The position numbers were made by a program, and so were the translations under genes. From the NCBI GenBank assembly GCA_008477525.1, contig SPDT01000003.1, positions 3,410,001-3,474,000 on the forward strand: a DNA stretch of 64,000 bases, in the 5' to 3' direction. The notes below the pieces were generated by a model that was not told where the DNA came from, searched no databases, and saw nothing but the letters and a program-made list of their open reading frames with translations. Below are positions 11,510-24,784 of the stretch, in pieces. Numbering within the stretch: the stretch's first letter is position 1; each line of letters begins with the position of its first letter. The stretch is from Hypomyces perniciosus (lineage: Eukaryota; Ascomycota; Sordariomycetes; Hypocreales; Hypocreaceae).

Positions 11510-13695
11510 TCAACCAGTTGCTACCTTCTTGGAGTCGGAGCTGAAAGACCCTTCATCATTCTGCACTTCTGGTCTCCTCTCCCTGGAGTCCACGTGCTCG
11601 GCTGCAACATCGTACAACTCCGGGTACGGGTCCACATCTCGTCGCAAAGCATACTTATTAACATACCATGGCAATTTTCGCAAGTAATACCCGCCATGGT
11701 CCCTGTTTTTGACACTGAAGACCTCGTCCAGCTCCTCTAGGGTCAGGCCCTTTGTCTCGGGCAGGAAGAAGTAGGTGAAGATCCAGCCGAAAATGTTCCA
11801 AGCCGCGTACCAGCAAAACGCACCGGTATTTCCGTATACGTCGACAAGCATAAGCCAGGTGAAGCTGATGATGAAGTTGAAGCCCCAGGTGATGGCCGTA
11901 CTAGACGCCATACCAATATCCCGAATGTGCAGCGGGAAGGCCTCAGCACTATAGGTGAACGGAACTGGACCCTCGCCTGGAGAGTATACGGCCATGAAAA
12001 GGTACAGACCAGTTGTGATACATGCTAGTCGAGCCTGTTGATCCTCAATATAGAATGAGAATCCGGTGAAAAACAAGCATATCGACATAAGAGGGAATGT
12101 GACGAGCAGCAGGTTGCGCCGACCGAACGTGTCAATAGTGTAGATGGCAGGAATAGCAAAAATCCAGTTGATCAAACCGCCACCCATGGAAGCTAGCAAG
12201 GCCTCAGAACGGGTGTAGTCAGCTGCCTGGAAGATCGAAGTCGAGTAGTACGCAATAACATTGACGCCACAGAATTGTTGCATAAACCATATCCTCAATT
12301 GTTAGCAGATTGGAGAGTTCTGAGTTTAGTTTGTTCTTGGGTTCCTACCATGCAGAACCAGGCGCTCTGAGCAGCCCGACGATTACGGCGCACCATGAAG
12401 AACTCCTTAAACAAGTTTCGCCCCTCGCGCTCACTTTGTTCGATTTGAAGAAGTTTGTGTGCGTAATACATGTCGCGAGTAGCCTGGATAGGATGGTTGC
12501 GCAGTCGCCGCATCGAATTGAATGCCCTGTCGTATCGGCCTTTCTCCATATACCACCTTGGACTTTCAGGACAGAAGTAGACTTGTAGCATGACGATGAG
12601 AGGTGGAATCGAGGTAGAGCCTAGCATCCATCTCCACTGGGAATTCTCGCCGAGGAAATCGACATTCTGAAACGCAACAGAGGCGACGTAGCCTAGGCAA
12701 ATACCAAATGCCGTCCACATCTTTTTAAATATTAGTGACCATAAAGGAAATAGAAGAAACAGGTGGTCAATGGTAAATAATTGGGTCAGTGTTATAGATG
12801 CCTCACCTGCCACATCATTGTAAGGGCTCCACGAATGCTCTTTGGTGTAGATTCAGCCGAGTAGACCGGAGTAGTACTAGATTTTGCACCAACAGCAAAG
12901 CCAAGCATGAGCCGAGCAGCAAGCAGATTCCCAAAGCTGACCATGGTCGTTAGAGGCTTCGTTGTAAGCATTAAGCATGATGGAACACTTACGAGTTTGC
13001 GACTGCCATCCAGATGCCAGTGATGACAGACATGAAGCAGGAGAAGAAAATTGTAAATCTTCGGCCACCAATCCTATTGAGAATTGGATTGCTCCAGCAA
13101 CCAAGGAGTGCCGAACACAGGTAGGGAGCTCCATTCATAAGGCCACGCATCATGGAGTTTTCGATCTTGAATTCCTCGTAGTAGTATTCCTATCGCAACG
13201 ACCGTCAGAAAATGTGGGCTCATCAGCTAATCATTCCACTGGGGCGATGATACTAACCTGAGCACCATTCACAGCCGTCTGATCCATCCCCTGAACAATA
13301 GCTGACCCAGCACACAGCGTGCAGAGAAAGTAGAGCATGAAGGGCTGGTGCCAACGATGTGTGGCTTCCTTCCGAAGGATCGCCTTCTCTTCTTCAGTGA
13401 TCTCATCAATGTTTTCAAAGCCGCCGTCGTTGTTGGCCACTTGGGCGAGCAATGCTCCCTTTCGAAAGAATTCTCGATTCTCGCCAAGACCCTTTTCGTC
13501 CACAAAGCCGTCGACGTCGGCAAGGACCTCCTCCTTAGTCATGCCCACCAATGGGTTGCGGAGTAGAGCTGAGGTAGAGGCCCTGCGGTTAGACTTCTCT
13601 CGGTCCGTATTGGAGCCATTGCTTGCTGAGTTTCCAGGCTCAGGATACCCATCACCGCTTCCAGGGGCCTCTATATCCGCTGATGGAGTGGGCAT
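11510..13695 (-). CDS. MFS sugar/polyol:H+ symporter
   Basis: Five exons (13695-13258, 13189-12993, 12936-12807, 12720-12359, 12293-11510) give 636 residues. A cytosolic N-terminus of about 120 residues precedes 12 predicted membrane segments. Sugar-porter signatures are present: GRR near helix 2-3, PESPRW after helix 6, QQFCGVNVIAYYS in helix 7, DTFGRR, and PETKG after helix 12. The family imports hexoses or polyols across the plasma membrane with protons; the substrate cannot be fixed. The N-terminus resembles the group with NPLVGMTKEEVLADVDGF, found in large fungal polyol/sugar porters. The fourth intron needs a weak GTTCTG donor at 12358 to keep the frame; the stronger-looking GTAGGA nearby breaks it by one base. 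Otherwise it appears intact. Confidence 0.88.
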
Positions 13696-15305
13696 GATGA
13701 CGATCGAGAAGTCCTAGGGTCGTTTGTGGAGGATAGACAGCGACTTCACTCTTTCAAGAGTTGCTGCCTCTCTATCTCGAGGGATAAATTCGAGGAGGGT
13801 GTTTATGTGACCTCCGATTGACTTGCCTCACAGCGTGTGTGGGAGTAGGGACGAGTGGAACTATTTATGGTACGATTTCCCCAGGTCCATTAACCTCCGA
13901 GATGGAGGTGATGATCCCTCAGCTTAAGTGCGGGTTGCCATGACCCACAGTCAAATTAAGCTGGCAACATTGATGAATGAAAATGGTTGGGTGTTCTCAT
14001 GCGCCATGTCTCTGCCAAGATGCGGATCCCGTACTCAGGCTGTACATACAAGCCCCCGGTGTTGACAATTTGCTCACATCTCACCGAGAATATCTTGAAG
14101 TTTTCGATAGGTCTGAATGGCTCGGCGCAATCACGTACGGATTAATACTATCTTGGCATGTTATCGGGAATACCGCTGTTAGTTCTAGCTTAATTCGATT
14201 CCCGAACTTGACGGTGTTAGGATTTGTTAAATGGAGGAAAGCTGACGCGGCACTGGAGAATTCCACCCACCGATTGTCTTTGGCCTTACTGTTTTTGCAA
14301 GATTGCAGTTAGGCAACCATAATAATGTCTTGGCCATGTGTGTGATCGTGGTGTGGTGGCGGCAGGGTATTGAAGTTGTTTTGCCATCGTCCAGCATTCC
14401 GATATTTTTCCAAGAATCGGTTTCTCTGCCTTGACTACCATTAGAAAACGTCATATTTATTCAGTACTGATTAATTTAATAATTATTCTTTAACCATGTC
14501 TTGCCTCACACTTCGTTTGCCTCCTCTTGGCACAACACCAGGCTACAGCATAAAAATGCCAAGTGCTCGGCGCACATCAAACACCAAGGAGTTTCCTACT
14601 GCCGAATCCATGAACAGTCCATAATCATCATAATAACCTTAAGGTCAGTAAGCTTAAATGGGGGCCTTGGCGACGCCTCATTTTCTCGGCATTCTACCAA
14701 CTTGACTCGGCAGTCGTCACTCGATGTCGATCATGGGCAAAAAAACGTAATACGATACGACAGGTGGTCCTAGCACACCAAGAGAAGGGTGATAGAGCAG
14801 GATGAGGAGAAAAGTGGCTGACCATATAGATAAGTATATATCTATTCGGAGAATTATTGGGTGCGTAGTGAACTGGCTAAGCCAAATAACAGCACCCCTA
14901 TCCTTTTTTAAAAGTTTCCCTATGAAAAGCATATAAAACTGGATAATTCGCCAATAACAACCCACCTCACCGTGAAACCAAGCTTTTATAGCGTCGTCAC
15001 AAGGCTGGACAAATTCCTGTTCCTATACAGCAGTAAAGGCAAAAGTGATGATAGAAATGCAGCTACCCTTAAGCCAGAAAGCCCGATTCCGTCCAGGCCT
15101 TGATGCAGCTGCATCACGTCTTAATTCATAGACGCTAAACTTTGCAAAGTAGGGGAGCGCGCATAGGTCTTCGTCGTTTCTGGTATCGGGTTGTCCCCTA
15201 CAGAACCGTCGACACCGCGTGGATAACTCTTCACTCGCAGTAGGCTTAAATCAGTCTACTATCACCATTCTAGTTTCTAGTTCATATACTCTGTTCCATT
15301 TAAGA
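13696..15305. other. Long intergenic stretch, no gene seen
   Basis: The right part (13696 to about 14000) is the promoter of the sugar transporter and includes an inverted CCTCC...GGAGG element near 13888-13903. The remainder, to the end of the halogenase pseudogene, has only short open frames without similarity and no clear repeat. Confidence 0.45.
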
Positions 15306-16111
15306 TCAGATACTCCAGGCTTGGTCTTCTAGAAAGGACATTGAACACAGCTGGGATCTTTTGACACTGGTTCTCTGCGCCTTGATAAGACCAAGCTTTC
15401 CACGCTTCATATTTGGTGCCAGTCCATCAATGGAGTCAAGGGCAAATCCATTAATGCCCATATAATCTTCGCGAATCATGGACCTGCTCCGCAGCGTGTC
15501 TAGCACCTGCGACTCCTCAGTTGTTAAGGTCGCCTCTATATCTTCGATAGCTTTTAGCGCTGCCTCATCATCTACCCCGTCATTAAGACTGAGGCCCTTG
15601 AGTTTCTCAACAAGAGTCTCTCTCTGCTCGTGTGGGATATGAATAAATGCCTTGAAGCAGAACTCCACCATTTTGGAGATCTCCGATTGCGACAGATTGC
15701 CAGTGGTGTTGGCATCGACAGTGCCTTGGATAACTAGAACCATGATGTTAATCAACCTTTGCTAGTAATGCCTGGAATCTCACTAGATATCCTACCTGGT
15801 CTAAAAAGGTCAAATGCTCTCTGGAAGCCATCCTCATCAATATCTTGAATAATTGGCTCCTCCTATGCTCTGATCTGCTTCATAGAGCTGCTCACGACTA
15901 AGAAGAGCCGAGTATAGCTCTCAGAGATTCTCTTCGAATGCCAAGAGGCTGCTGTATGCTCATCACAGTCACCCCTGATAGATACGGCGATTGTAACGGC
16001 CGCTGAGAGACCACCAAGTAGGGCAAGGTGGACACCAGAAGAGAAGTACGGGTCGATGAAACAACCAGTATCCCCAGAAATGCAAGCATATGGGAAGGCA
16101 TATGTTGACGC

Positions 16112-16125
16112 GCTGTAGGACCAGT
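16112..16125 (+). repeat. Target-site duplication of LINE copy 1 (left)
   Basis: GCTGTAGGACCAGT, identical to 19844-19857. Both belong to the halogenase reading frame (DWSYS codons on the minus strand). Confidence 0.92.
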
Positions 16126-19100
16126 TTGTTTGTTTGTTTGTTTATTTTATTATTTACGTCCACTAAGTAAGCTAGTTACACAAATCCTTTATAGGCAATA
16201 GGACGTTAAAAGCTGGCGGCTTGCGCTGCTGTTCGCTGAGTTTTAATTTATAAAGGAAAAAGGGTTAATCTAGGTAGTGTTAATCTATTTCCGTTAGGGG
16301 TGGACTATAGGGGTCCGCTTCCTCTACTAGTTTCTGGAAGGCCTTGTTTTTTATAGGTTTAAGTAGGTAAAAGAGGGGGGTCTCTTTTAGGGGGATATCT
16401 AGGAGGAAAGGCCTGACTATTCTATATTCTATAAAGTGGCTTTACCTCTTTAATTTACTGCATTTATAGATAGACTCTTTATTATATCTAAAGCGTTTAT
16501 AGTACTCTTAGAAATCCCTATATCTTAATCTTTCTGCTAGGAGCCTATAAAGGATAGGGTAAGGGAGTTTAAGCTCTAGGGGGGAGGCTGGGGCCTTAAG
16601 TCCCTATTGTTTATAGCCTTTTAGGGTCTTATTAAGCTAATCCCGCTCCTTTACCTCTGCAACTTCTCTTTTAATTTATTTTCTAATATATATAATTATA
16701 GCCTAATTCTATAATACAGTAGGGAAAGCTGCGCTTTATTTAGCTAAGCAGTTAGCCTATTTATTGCCTATAATATCCTTATATCCTAAAACCTATAAAA
16801 TAAAGGTTTTATAAAGTAAGATACTTTATATTAATTTCTGGAAATATATATACACTTTTTATATAAATAAGGGGGGCTTGCTAAGCAGCCTATTAATAAT
16901 TAATAAGTTATTTAGGAAAAGGAAGGCTATTTAAATTATATAGTTTTCCTTTATATATTTAACTATTAGCTTTATAGCCTTTAAAGCAGCCTATACCTTT
17001 ATGTTATAGACCTTTATATTATTAAAGCATTTAATATTTATAATTACTTTTACTTTATAGTAAGCGACTGCTCTTTAGCTTATATTCCCTTTAATTTAAG
17101 ATTTATTAAAGTAGGCTAAGATTAAATAAAGGGGGAGGGAGTTAATTAATTCTAGGTATTTCCTTACTGCAGTTAGTTTACCTATACCTTTTAAATTAAA
17201 ATTAAAGAGAATATATAAGGATTTTTTAGCGAAAAGGGTAGGTCTGTTAATTCTATTAACTAGGGCAGCAGTGCATTAAAGTCTAGTTTATAGCAGTTAG
17301 GGAGGGAGTTTCTTATTAATGCATTAACTAATTAAATAGTTTGTCGGGGGTAACTGACATGCCCAACGCACCAGCATTTTTTCTTATTAGCTTACCCGAG
17401 AAAGGTTGGCTGCTTAAATAAGCAGCCACTGGATTAGGAAAGCACGGGAGTATAAAGACATACAGATAGACCTAGTTTAATAAACAACAACCTTCTTCCC
17501 CCTTCAACACATAACCCCACCTGTGAGAACACAGTCGCTGAGGCGTATGAAGGTAACCGTTGGTTGCTTTTGGCTGCCGGCATCATGATCAAATGATCCG
17601 CAGTATCTTTTTAGCCCCTACATTACTCAATCGCCGCTTCGTGGTTCTGTCAGGAGCGCGGTTCCCGCGCTCGATACCAGTCGTTGTGTGTGGGTGTGTG
17701 TGTGTGTTGTGTGTGTGTTTTGGAGTGCCAATTCCCCCTCGACAAAATATCTAGTGTATGTGCGGCTGGTGTAGAAGTGAATTGTATGAACAATAGCTTT
17801 GTCTTCTACAATAGTCCTCCGACTAGATAATAGGAATGCGGCGGCAGAATTGGGTTCGTGGCCCTATTCCTATTTTCCGCAAAATTCATTTGTATGGGAA
17901 ATCAGCCAAATCGACTCACGGCCATACAAACAGGAAACCATTTTAGTCAGATTTTTCACAATAGCCATTGTGGCCATTGTATTGAGTCTAGGGTAGGCGG
18001 GATAGCTGGTCCTAGCTCAATTGTTATCGTTGAAGATAACAGAAATTTCCTGACTTACACCGAAGTTCCTCCGGAACTCGGTCCTAGCGTCGGGCCTAAT
18101 TCCGGGTCAAGCCAGAATAGAAAGGTTACCCAAATACACTGAAATCCTTACTTTTTAGCCCTCCTTTTTAACAACTTTTATACTATTTTTAATAGTTAAG
18201 TATATATAGTAGTTTAAAGTATTAGATTAATAAAGTCTAAAGCAGTTAATATATTAAATAAAGTAATTATAGTTTTTATCTTTATTAATATATTAAAATG
18301 TAAGTTTACTGCATTTTTTATATTATATAGTTTTAGTATATCTTTAAAGGTTATAAAAACCGAGGCATTTATTATATTAAGTTATTTATACTTTTTAAGT
18401 CTATAGCTTTATTAAAGTTAAATAGTTAAAGAGTTTAAAGTTTATTTTAATTTCCTTTTTAAAAAAAATAAAGTAATAGTAGGTATTAGTAGTTTTACTA
18501 AAAAGGGCCTTTTAATAGAAGATTAAGGGTTTTTTAAACTTAGTGCTTTTTTAAGCTTTAATTAAGATTAGTATATTAATAGAGAAAGTGCTTAAAGTAT
18601 TAGTATAGTATTTAAAAATACTTTATATAAAAAAACTCCTTTATATATATACTTTTTTAATTTTTAGGCTGCTAGCCTCTACAGTTAAACTTAAAGTAAA
18701 GATTACTTTTTTAATTTTATTATTCCTAGCTTATAGCGCAAAACTAGATTTTACTTTTTAAAAGTAAATAATATCCTTTTTATTAAGCTTTTTAATTTTA
18801 ATAACTTTTTATTTAACTTTAATAGCAGTAATCTTTCTTTAATTATAATTTAGCAGGATTTAAAGGAAGATTTTATTATTAGGTTTTTTAATTATTATAT
18901 TTTATTTTTAAGTTTTAGGTTTTATAATAAAGGCTAGCCTTTTATTATTTTATAAAGTAAAATTGCTTTTTTTTTTATTAAAAGGTTTTTATTTATACCT
19001 TTAACTGCAATTATAGCCTATATAATTTACTTTAAGCTATTAATCTTTAATAAAGCGTTTAAGTTAATTTAAGTTAAAGGGTAAAGTTTAATTTATTATT

Positions 19101-19843
19101 ATTTATTATTTTAGTAAATCTTTTTATTAACTGGCTATATAGTTATTAATTAAGTTAAAGGGGGATTTGTATTTAATTCTTTAAAGTCTATAAAAGCCTT
19201 TAAAAAAAGAGGCCTTTAAAAGTATTAATAAGCGTTTTATTTATTTATAAGGCGGCTAAAAGATAGTGTTTTCTTTAATATTTAGTTAAATAATTATTGA
19301 TAATTTAGGCTATTAAAAATAAAACTTTTTATCTAGCTTTTTAAATTGCATTAATTTTTTCAATTTATATAAAGATTTTATAGGCTATAATAAATTATTT
19401 ACTGTTATTAAAGGCAGGTACTTTTATTAGCCTACTTTAAAAGGAAGAAAAGAGGCCTTTTTAGGTCCTTTTTAAAAAAAGAGAGATATTAGGCCTTATA
19501 TTAAAGCTAAAATTAAATTTAAGGATATTAGTTTCGATGCATTTATTGTTAATGTATTATTTTTTAAGCATAAACAGGAAGACTATAGTTCCTCTTTATT
19601 TTAAAAGTAAAAGAGTACCTTTTTTTTTAAGTTACTAGATTACTGCCTGCCTAGCGGCAGCAAGGTTTAGTGATCCCTAGTTTACTTAAAGTCTAATAGC
19701 GTTTGCTATCTTTCTTTAAATGCCTAAAAGGGGCGAGGGAGTATTATTAAGCTTGTTTTTCTTAATAGCTAGTTAAAAGGTTATGAATTTTGGTGAGTAG
19801 GCACCTAAAAGGTGGGGTACCTGTAGGTGTAGGAGGGAAGCTT
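16126..19843 (-). mobile_element. RIP-degraded Tad1-like LINE, copy 1, internally deleted
   Basis: The element lies on the minus strand: 5' end at 19843 (AAGCTTCCCTCCTACACCTA) and 3' end at 16126 with a (AAAC)n-type tail seen as TTTG repeats at 16125-16140. It is flanked by 14-bp target duplications. It is very AT-rich and stop-filled, as left by RIP. Its ends and most of its body match copy 2 (35292-41195) on the opposite strand, which identifies it as the same family. About 3 kb of the copy-2 interior (roughly 37.0-40.0 kb) is missing and replaced by an unrelated ~0.8-kb segment at 17342-18138. Confidence 0.88.
17342..18138 (+). mobile_element. LTR-retrotransposon-like segment inside LINE copy 1
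   Basis: This ~0.8-kb block of normal base composition interrupts the AT-rich LINE. It starts TGTCGGGGGTAACTGACATG and ends near AATACA, so it has TG...CA ends of an LTR. It carries a TATA-like GTATAAAG near 17450 followed by pyrimidine-rich sequence, and a TG-rich microsatellite at 17684-17720. The flanking LINE sequences are not contiguous in copy 2, and no 5-bp target duplication is visible. It may be a solo LTR, or one LTR plus internal sequence of a truncated element. Open frames within it show no similarity. Confidence 0.5.
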
Positions 19844-19857
19844 GCTGTAGGACCAGT
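19844..19857 (+). repeat. Target-site duplication of LINE copy 1 (right)
   Basis: GCTGTAGGACCAGT, the second copy of the 14-bp duplication made when the LINE entered the halogenase gene. Confidence 0.92.
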
Positions 19858-20699
19858 CTAAGGCAGACTTAATATCTATAACTAGCTCCGCCTCAGACAG
19901 CAGATTCTTAATTCTGGGTGCAAGATCGAGGGATTTCATATAAAATTCTGTGGATGAGGGAGATCCTAACTCTCGCTTCTTGGCAGTTGCTGTCTGTTGG
20001 TTCTGAACAACACCAATAGAGTGGGTGCCATCGTGTAAGGGGATAAACCAACACCAGCCACTGGCATCTATAGTTACGAAGTTAGCATCCATTAGAAATA
20101 GAAACGTAAATATGGGATACAAGCACAACCTTTCAATGCCTCAAAGAAGGGATAGCCCTCAGTGTGTGTCCCTGCACCATACAAGCCGCCGCCCCGCCAG
20201 TAACCCCAATTGGCAATATTCTTGAGGTTCTGGTTGAATTTTCTGTTCTTCAAGTATTTAGTGCTCAGGGGGCCATATCTGCCACTTGCATCTACGAGGT
20301 AACTGAACGTAATAGTGCCGGAGATACCATCTCTACCAGTCCAGATTACCGACGCTGGCCGACCGGGGTTTGGGATTTGAAATCCATTGTCTTGACTAGG
20401 TTTGTTCACTTCTGACTCAAACTCGATGGCGGTTACCTTGGTGGCGTCGAAAGTTTGAGCTCCACAGTCCTGGGCAGCCTGAACAGTACATCATCGGCTT
20501 CGGATCGGATCACGTTCCAGGCATATTCATCAGGTCCACCAGCAGCGAGAAAGTCGGTGTCTCCCGGGAATGTCAGATCTTGTTTGTACCAGGCAGAAAC
20601 TGTGTGAGGGATGAAGGAAATGGGATTATGGGGACCTACTGGTTGCAGGTTTAGACCTATTCAGCAGGAAAGCCGCACCTTTCTACACAAGGGTGTTCA

Positions 20700-21175
<476 letters not shown>

Positions 21176-21195
21176 TCATAATCTAATCACCTTCT

Positions 21196-21263
21196 GTCGC
21201 ATTACCTGAGGTCACTTAACCACACATACAGTGTGGGCACATATTTTACTGGATCTTGGTCTG
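21196..21263 (+). repeat. Direct repeat, unit 1
   Basis: Contains TGTCGCAT...GGTCACTTA, CAGTGTGGGC, TACTGGATCTTGGTCTGAC in order. The same order recurs at 21626-21701 with about 80% identity by eye. Origin unknown: a duplicated promoter segment or relic transposon ends. Confidence 0.6.
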
Positions 21264-21625
21264 ACGCCCTCCATATCTATACATCATAAGTTGGCCATGG
21301 CATAGCTAGCCTTACCGTTTACGCGATGGAGTAAGACATTTAATGGGTGGTTGTTTCGGAAACATGAACTTCTGTGATGCGTAAATTATGGGTAGTTTAT
21401 GATACCGACATCCGCATTTTACCTGCTAGATTACTGAACAAATGTACAAGAATAGCAATACCAGGTCGCAGCTATGCTGCTCACTAATCCGTAGTGTTAG
21501 CTGTTTCGTCTAACATATCCTCCCTTTCATATGTCTCAGATATATGTCTTTGATGTGACACAAAATGGCTCGCTCTTGGAGTTGGCGGAGAAAGTAGTAA
21601 AGAAACTCCCAAAATGGCTTAGTTA

Positions 21626-21701
21626 ATGTCGCATAGCATATAAGGTCACTTATTCACACGCACAGTGTGGGCTCACATTTTGCTGGATTTTGGTCTGACA
21701 G
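21626..21701 (+). repeat. Direct repeat, unit 2
   Basis: Second copy of the unit at 21196-21263, about 430 bp downstream, with the same internal order of GGTCACTTA, ACAGTGTGGGC, and TGGTCTGAC. Confidence 0.6.
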
Positions 21702-22523
21702 TTAACTTATAAGTAAAACGACTGGTGAGAGCCAAGCTAATACAAATATCATTAAGAACTGTATATTTGTGGGTGCAATACGGGTAATCAACTTGCACCA
21801 TCACGATAGATCTGGAGTGCTCCGGAGTAATCCAAAAGTCGATACAACAAAGAAGGGTTTATTAACCTCCAACATCAATGGTAGTGCATAACATCTAAAT
21901 TTGGAGGCCTGGAATGCAAAAAATAGAGGATATTAGGGCTAAGACACGGGCTCGACGGTCGTATGGTACCTAGGTAGGTTTCTCAACTTGCATTATTTGT
22001 ATTATACGTATGTATGTACGAAACATACCCAACATCAAAAAGAGCAAAAGAAAACATACCACAGAAGGTGTTGGCTGGTCGTCACCGATTCAACTACTAT
22101 ACTAATCTGCCTAGCCGCCGTTTCTACAGAGAGGGTAAGCCTTATCTATATCTCCGTTACTGTTTTGTTCGGCCTCTAAGACCGAAGCGCTATGAATGAA
22201 CAGTACAAGTTTCCATTTTACAGGGGCCTAAGATGGATTTAAGGCGCAAAGCACCTGGGCATACTCAAATATATTGCACATAAATTGTGAGCAGTGTCAA
22301 TATTTATTGTCTATGTCCTACCAAACTTCCATTGGAGCGCTATCAATCCCTCCATTTACCGTCTATATTACAAGTCCAAATCAAATCCAGCTCCATGACT
22401 AGAGTCTATTTTCTGTGTCAATGCGATGAGTAGGAAAGACAAAGAAAAAAAGAGTGTGGGGCAATAAAGTGTATCTGTTCAGTATGACTTGATCATCTTC
22501 CACAACAGGCATTGTGCTGTATA

Positions 22524-24317
22524 TTAAAACCTTCCCTTCTTCATGAACAATGAAACAATTGTCAGTACTGCTCCGGCAACAATGACCAGCACCCAATCCA
22601 GCTGGATCGCACGCACGATTACAGCCAAGGCCTTCTGCTTGAGCTCTGGGCAAATCGTTTCCAGGACTTTACTGCGAGAGTCCGCGATGGCTGCGTGGAT
22701 CTCGGCATCCGAAAAACCCTGACCGTCAAGTAGGCTTTTCAGCCCGTCGAAGGCCTTGTTCTGGAAAATGGCACTCGCAATGGCGAGTCCCAACATGATG
22801 GACTGGCCCTGCGAAATATTCATAAACTGAATCATATCGGACGCACGACTATCGTCAACCAAGACTGTACCTAGGCCATAGCCGGCCTGGGTGACAGTGG
22901 CACCCAAGCCGAGCAAAACAGAGAAGCCGTAGATGTAGCTTGCTGGCGTATCAGCCTGGACGGTATACATGGCAGCGCCTACCACGGTCATGATAATTCC
23001 ACTGACAAGATACCATATCATATGGTATCCCACGCGTTGCAAAGCGTAGCCACACGCGAGGACCGCAACGTTATAGATGCAGATGAACGGTAGCAGGCGA
23101 ATGGCAGCCTGCGTCCCGGAATCGCCATGGATGAAGAGAAAGTAGATAGGAATGTAGTAGGTAATGACAAAAAACGCGGCGCCACAGCAAGCCATGGCGA
23201 CGTAGAGGAGAAATAGCTCGAGGTTACCGACAAAGTCGCAGGGGAAGAGCCGATCTATCTTGTTGGTAAATACGGCGTAGTATTGTGTAACAGCAAAGGC
23301 GACAGCAGAGACAACAAACAACACCGTCAGCGCGATGAAGCGCCCATCGTTCCAGGCCCAGATAGAACCGCCAAAGGAAAAGGCGACAACGAAGCACGTG
23401 TACGTAGCCGCAGTGAGGATGATACCGAGCCAGTCCAGTCTTCTAACCTTGGCAGAAAAGGGGATATCGCTTTGGCGAGGGAGAGGTGGTAAAACGAAGG
23501 CATAAACAGGACTCATGACGCCAAAGATGACAAGGTTGATGTAAAATGCCTGTCCAATAGTTAGCAAATAACAAGTCATGCTTGAATGTCGGCCCTGGAG
23601 AAGTCATGATATGACACCTACCCATCTCCATGTCGCCGCACTATCAGCCAACAGTCCTCCGACGACAGGGCCTAGAATACAGCCTGCGCCGTATACAAAG
23701 GCCTCTAGGGAGAAGAAAAGGGCTCTTTCAACAGGAGTGCTCAGTGTTGCCATCAGGTTGATGGTGCTATCAGATTCACATTAGCACCCACTCCACCAAA
23801 CCCCATACATGTAGATATCTTACCCCAGGTACATTCCAGCGCCTCCAGCGCCAGCTCACACTCGACCAACAATCATGGCATTCATCGAAGGCGCAGCACC
23901 ACACAGGGCGCTTCCCGCCGCAAAGTTGAGAAGGCTGCCCATAAACAGCCACTTTGTGTCAAACATGGCGTAAGCTTTGCCAATGGGCAGAATCGCAACC
24001 GTGGAGCCCAGTCCGAACCCGATACCAAGCCATCCGAGCTGGGTGGTGTTGTCTAAGGCAGTTGACACGGCGCCTTGGATATCGGCTGCGATGGTGGTGT
24101 CGAGACCGTACAGAAGGTTGGCGGAGAATGTGGCGAGACAGATGAGGAACCAGCGCATTCCTGTGACCGATCGCTGGTTTTCGTCCTGCTTATTTTCTGA
24201 TGCCTCTCCTGGTGGGGTTTGTTGTCGAGGAGTCTCGCCGTCAAGTTTTTCGGCGTCTGTAAGCATAGCGTCAACTGGTTGGGCTACGAAGCCAGCTTGG
24301 GGGCTGTTGGTAGTCAT
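22524..24317 (-). pseudogene. 14-TM MFS efflux pump with in-frame TGA
   Basis: Three exons (24317-23824, 23766-23622, 23549-22524; introns 57 and 72 nt) would give 554 residues. The start MTTNSPQAG is preferred over an ATG 19 codons upstream. A Ser/Glu-rich cytosolic N-terminus leads into 14 predicted membrane helices; LYGLDTTIAADIQ, WLGIGFGLGS and GPVVGGLLAD are typical of the DHA2/Tri12-type drug:H+ antiporters that export fungal toxins. After GRV a TGA (23849-23851 region) stands where relatives have Trp or Ile (GRVxAGAGGAGMYLG), probably TGG to TGA. The rest is open. The pump therefore seems inactivated by one change, as are the halogenase and the upstream P450. It shares a 467-bp promoter with the Zn2Cys6 gene at 24785. 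Confidence 0.85.
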
Positions 24318-24784
24318 ATTGAATGCCCAGATCAAGGAATTGCAATACCGCCAGCCAAATCCAATTGAAAGCAACTTGGAGATTTGTCTGGATACGGAAA
24401 ATGCATCCTGTGTGCGTGCTGTAAGTGGCTATATACCCAGGTCGTGATTGCTGTGGACTGATCCATGATGACTAGTATTGTGTAAATCTGCAATTCCGAA
24501 ACTCCGTAAGGAGTATTTTGATTTCCAAGTTCTGTAATTATGCCCCACAGAAGGAAGCCTTTGCTGTAGTTGTAGTAGTAATTGCATTGCCGGATCTGAG
24601 CTTGCTATTGCGAGTAGGAGTAGTATTAATGAAACGTAGCTTACCCATTTCAGTCAGGTCCACTAAACTCCGTTATCTTCATATCTCCGAAACTCCGGGA
24701 CAAGGGCGCTAACAGAATCATCACGTCTGCCTCCGAGACTCCTTCAATTACATGCTCTAACATGTTCAGTCTGCAAGTCCAGCC
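24318..24784. promoter_or_regulatory. Divergent promoter with repeated CCG-N5-CCG sites
   Basis: The gap between the pump and the Zn2Cys6 regulator carries TCCGAAACTCCG twice (24495-24506 and 24686-24697) and the variant TCCGAGACTCC at 24732-24742. Another AAACTCCG lies near 24665. Around the first copy, ACTCCGTAAGGAGT is an inverted repeat. Zn2Cys6 dimers bind paired CGG/CCG triplets, so these are candidate operators for the adjacent regulator (inference). Confidence 0.55.

Noticed and set aside
17560..18142. Three overlapping small plus-strand open frames in the LTR-like block
   Set aside because: They have no start context or similarity and overlap in different frames; the block looks like non-coding LTR-type sequence.
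21196..21701. CRISPR-like spaced repeats
   Set aside because: Only two degenerate units 430 bp apart in a eukaryotic genome.
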